A DNA stretch of 64,000 nucleotides, taken from Iris pallida. Taxonomy: Eukaryota; Streptophyta; Magnoliopsida; Asparagales; Iridaceae. A program made the position numbers and the translations under genes. The stretch covers positions 22,883,917 to 22,947,916 of the forward strand of contig JANAVB010031417.1 of NCBI GenBank assembly GCA_029216955.1, in the 5' to 3' direction. Numbering within the stretch: the stretch's first letter is position 1; every line of letters begins with the position of its first letter. The notes under the pieces are model-generated. The model saw only the letters and a program-made list of their open reading frames with translations, did no database searches and was not told the DNA's origin. This document shows, one piece after another, positions 60,741 through 64,000 of the stretch.

Positions 60741-61638
60741 GGCACATATTTGCATCATAAAGAACTTAAAGCTGCCCAGGGTATCAAAATTTCAGCACAG
60801 GGACTCGAACATGCCATAGCTGGCACTGCGTTGTATGTGGTTGGTCCTAGTGCTGACGCAGAACATATTAAGGCAACTGTAATGCAAGATATGAACAGAG
60901 TGATGAGCCGGATTGACAAGAGTGGGGAGGGTGTCTATGTGTAGGCTTCTACCCTTGGTTCCTTGGAAGCACTTACCGAATTCTTGAAAAGCCCTGCTGT
61001 AAACATTCCCTTTAGTGATTTTAATATTGGTTCGGTGCACAAGAAGGATGTTGTGAAGGCTAGTGTTATGCTTGATAAGAAGAAAGAATATGCGACCATC
61101 TTGGCTTTTGATGTCAAGATCATGCCTGATGCTCGGGAGCTTGCAAATAAAAGTGGTGTCAGAATTTTTGAAGCAGATATCATATATCACCTATTTGACC
61201 AATTCAAGGCCTACATTGACAATCTAAGGGAAGAAAAGAAGAAGGAAAGTACAAAAAAGGCAGTGTTCCCTTGTGTTCTTAAGATCGTGCCGAACTGTGT
61301 ATTCAACAAGAAGGACCCAATTATATTGGGTGTCGATGTCGTCGAAGGCATTCTCAAGGTAATAATTTCATTGTAAAATTTATTTCACATCGGAATTGTT
61401 CATTACAGCTCTTTCTCATCTTTACTAATGCACTTACATCGGAATTCAGGTGGGCACTCCCATTTGGGGAAGAATTTTGTCACTATTTTATTTTAATGTG
61501 TCCTTCCATTACCTACAGATTGTTAGCAATAGTTCTGAGGAACATCAAAAAATGTATGGGCGTCATTTTGAGATTGATGATGAGCTTGTTAGCCACATTA
61601 CAAGGAGATCAATAGACATACTGAAGGCAGATTATAGG
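60741..61638 (+). pseudogene. eIF5B: eIF5B (translation initiation factor 5B) gene fragment
   Basis: eIF5B is the GTPase that joins ribosomal subunits at initiation. Here only part of its C-terminal half is present. Exon 1 (60741-61358, acceptor TGCAG at its left) encodes GTYLHHKELKAAQGIKIS, domain II-III sequence (SLEALTEFLKSPAVNIPFSD, VHKKDVVKASVML) and the start of domain IV (FPCVLKIVPNCVFNKKDPI). Exon 2 starts at 61450 (VGTPI) but diverges straight away. Exon 3 (61519-61638) encodes EEHQKMYGRHFEIDDELVSH and SRSIDIL-like sequence up to ADYR and a GT donor. A TAG replaces the codon after GEGVYV (60942-60944). The G-domain, middle of domain IV and last exon are missing. Retained introns show a DNA-level copy, not a retrocopy. 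Confidence 0.9.
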
Positions 61639-62741
61639 GTAAATTCTTAAATAACCTCGTCTTTTGTGGTGGTACTGCTTAACAAAACATTGATAATTTC
61701 TGTTCAATTGATATTTGTTAGTGTAGTAGGCTTACACTCCTCAATCAGCATTACTTTAGTTGTTAGATTCAGCCACCTGGAGGTAGAGAAATGTTAGTAA
61801 CCTGAGTTAAGGTATAGTTCAGGTGCTTGTTTATATAATTGTACAGGTTAGACTCAGATTGATATGCTTATTTATACTGTACAGTACGAGGTTGCGCTTG
61901 ACCGTGCATGTTCGGGCATAGTTATCAGCAACAATCTGAATTCCTTACTGTCTTTGGATACATTAGATGCATGCCAATTTGGACAAAACCAAGCTATTGA
62001 ATTGAAAAGTTGTTTAAAGTTTGAACAATTGGAGGAAATACCACCCCCATTTTTCATCACCATAGGTGCTTAAAAATCAGTAATTCTTTGTCTACTTATG
62101 GTTGGAATTACTAGGCATATTTGGGATGAGGTTCCATTCTTTCATGGTGTCTTTGTTGCCAATGATATCATGTTTTAGTTGACTAGAGTTGATAAGGATT
62201 AGCCTCTAAAGTTAGAATCATGTACAAAAATTTAGAATCTCAAGTGTTTGAAGTTTGGAAATTAAATATAGTGTGTAGTAGAACTACAACACAAGTTCAA
62301 ACAGAAATGAGGGAATATTGATGGACAAGAGATACCTAAGAGCGATATCTTTCAGTATTTAGGGTTAATCACTCGTCATGGTGGAGGTATTCTCGAAACA
62401 TATTCATAGAATTAAAGCAGGTTGGTGGTCGCAGTAGAGTTCTTTTAGAGTGCTTGTAGTTGGAAGGAAATTTTATATGATAGCTATAAGACCAGCCATT
62501 CGTTATGTATAATAATATGAGAAAATCATCAGGTGTGCCCGCAGTTAGCATATTATTTATAGGAGCTGCTGGAACTAGGGGTAGGCCTAATGAACTTGGA
62601 TTAAGGCTGTAAAAAAGAACACGGTATTTGCAAATGTTACAAAGTAGATACCTCTAACAACATTGAATGGAAGAAAATAATTCAAATCTGACCACAAGAA
62701 AATGGGTCCACTATGTTGTTATTATTGTTTTATAGTCTGGT
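61639..62741. other. Sequence downstream of the eIF5B fragment
   Basis: No further eIF5B exon, transposase or RNA gene was recognised. Moderately AT-rich, intron-like or element interior. Confidence 0.5.
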
Positions 62742-64000
62742 TGTCACGCCCCAGTACCGAAATACGGAGACGGACTAGGCCAGCTACTCCATATGAGGTA
62801 CGTAACGTCATACGACGATCGTGGCTGTCGAGAGACTAGGGGGTACATGCTACAATCAAGTCTCCTATGGTCCCCCAAAGTTCTATGTCTCAATCAACCA
62901 AGTCACATCAGCAATTAAATGAACATTAAAGATAAAGCAGTAAGGCGTCCCCGACGCTTCATCAAAATGATCATGAGAGACTAGCTTTATAATTTAGCTA
63001 TCTCAGAGAGTCAGAAGTACAAAATTATACACAGCTGCAGTCTGTTTATTTACAATTCTGTACTGACACAAAATATCAAGTAATCCGGCTAATAGGTGCC
63101 GGTGGCTAAATGCCGCACAAAATATAAGCAGGAGTGGTGGAGAAGAAACCCACTCGAGTCCCAGAACCTCCATGCTCCTAGTATGCACCATGGATGTCAG
63201 GAAGGAAGATCGTGTCCTCCGGCTCTGCTACGAGATCTGGCCAAACAAAACCAGCGGGGTCAGCCCCGAATAGCAAGTACTGCCAAAGGGGCACAAGAGT
63301 TAAGATTAAAACTAGTTAATAGAATGATTGATAATAGTAATACTTATGCCACTATTATAGGGTAGCGCAACATCCTCGAACCCATATGGCACCCTTACAA
63401 CCAAACAAGGACAAAAGGTGCTGCATGGGGTCGGGACGTGTCGTACTCTATAACTTTCACATAAGTTAAAAGGTAGAAACAATAAAATCTCCTGATCGTG
63501 ACTTCGGTCGATAGCCTATCGTAGCACAATAACCAACCCAACAATCAAACAAGAACATAGGTTGGATCATGTACCATGATAGACCATGTTCCTCAGTCGT
63601 TCACAGAAGTAACACTTCACAACCAGAATAAGTCTTCCGTTCATAACTTCGGTCCACAGCCTGTCATAGTACGATAACCAACCCAACAATCAAACAAAAA
63701 CATGGGTTGGATCACGTATCATAACAGTCCGCTTCCCTCAGTTATACGCGGAAGGTAAATAGGATACAAGCAAGTCGTTTTCACGGCCAATCAAGTCTAC
63801 GAGTTTCTAGTGGGACGAGGTTATCCTCGCGTCATGTTATTTCGAAATCCTCAGATCGTATCTTTCCAGCAAGGCTAGCCAACCCAGGGGTTCGCGTAGA
63901 CAGATATTATTAAGCACAGGTCCCTCGTAAGGCCACCTTGCCAAAACATATAATATATAGCAGGAATTAATCGGATACAGTCGTCCGCTCGTTACAGATG
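62742..64000 (+). mobile_element. LTR of the TGTCACGCCCC family, running off the window
   Basis: Starts TGTCACGCCCCAGTACCGAAAT at 62742 and is diverged from, but collinear with, the LTRs at 12111, 52836 and 36707 (TAAGGCGTCCC at about 62941, ATGATCATGA, and the GGAGAAGAAACCCACTCG block). Three stem-loop modules occur at about 63374, 63519 and 63669. Whether it is a solo LTR or part of a full element cannot be told. Confidence 0.8.
63374..63715 (+). repeat. Divergent stem-loop modules in the last LTR
   Basis: Three modules with a conserved (A)TCAAACAA or CCAAACAAGGAC loop but different stems: GGCACC/GGTGC, CCAACC/GGTTGG, and CCAACCCA/TGGGTTGG. Confidence 0.7.

Larger units (their letters stand above)
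58671..62741 (+). mobile_element. Probable CACTA-type element with captured host gene, right end not seen
   Basis: Starts CACTACAAGAAATGCAAG at 58671, a very common plant CACTA terminus, followed by subterminal repeats of TTGTCAC/GTGACAA in both orientations (58695-59070). Downstream are a short coding-like exon (59454) and an eIF5B gene fragment (60741-61638). No transposase and no matching right terminus ending CTTGTAGTG was found. The element may continue beyond the LTR that begins at 62742. The left boundary is well supported; the extent to the right is inference. Confidence 0.55.

Noticed and set aside
62369..63365. Small frames on both strands at the window end
   Set aside because: They lie in LTR or intron-like sequence with no recognisable motif.

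Overview
This is a stretch of plant nuclear DNA made almost entirely of transposable elements nested in one another. The indications of a plant are: RepHel/RPA-type Helitrons; CACTA (En/Spm) transposons with TNP2, DUF4218 and DUF4216 domains; a Mutator-like element with OTU protease and plant-mobile-domain (PMD) genes; a long-LTR Ty3/gypsy-type retroelement whose LTR starts TGTAACACCC; and GT-AG introns. No intact host gene was found, and the sequence does not identify the species. Every recognisable coding region carries frameshifts, stops or insertions.

Layout, left to right. Positions 1-14802 hold the right-hand 5.2 kb of a minus-strand Helitron, a 668-bp Mutator-type MITE with a G-rich core, a 241-bp non-autonomous Helitron, and the left half of a minus-strand CACTA element interrupted by a long-terminal-repeat unit that runs into a 13-N gap (14803-14815). 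Positions 14816-21093 are part of a minus-strand LTR retroelement. Positions 21094-23748 are the 3' part of a Mutator-like transposase joined to an OTU protease, followed by a striking array of nested palindromes. Positions 23749-33475 are a complete non-autonomous LTR retroelement (3.8-kb LTRs, 2.1-kb interior, TSD AGATT) inserted into that Mutator-like region. The region resumes at 33476 with a broken PMD gene on the opposite strand (to 36343), which has another palindrome hairpin in its presumed first intron. A clean solo LTR follows (36707-39351, TSD ATTGG).

From 40732 to about 55553 the first 14.8 kb is repeated almost base for base in the same orientation. The second copy is more complete: it shows both Helitron ends (40026-45954), the whole LTR unit (52836-55856) and the TNP2 N-terminal half (55857-58313). 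The duplication may be real, or it may be two haplotypes or reads placed in tandem, because copy 1 ends exactly at an assembly gap in a (CT)n tract and most differences are small indels.

Positions 58671-62741 begin with a CACTACAAG end and GTGACAA-rich subterminal repeats, and contain a multi-exon, intron-bearing fragment of the host translation factor eIF5B with a stop codon and missing exons, probably captured by the transposon. An LTR related to the solo LTR starts at 62742 and runs off the window.

The observations most worth following are the nested palindromes at 22935-23684 and 35954-36093, the stem-loop modules inside the LTRs whose stems change while the loop is kept, and the eIF5B capture.
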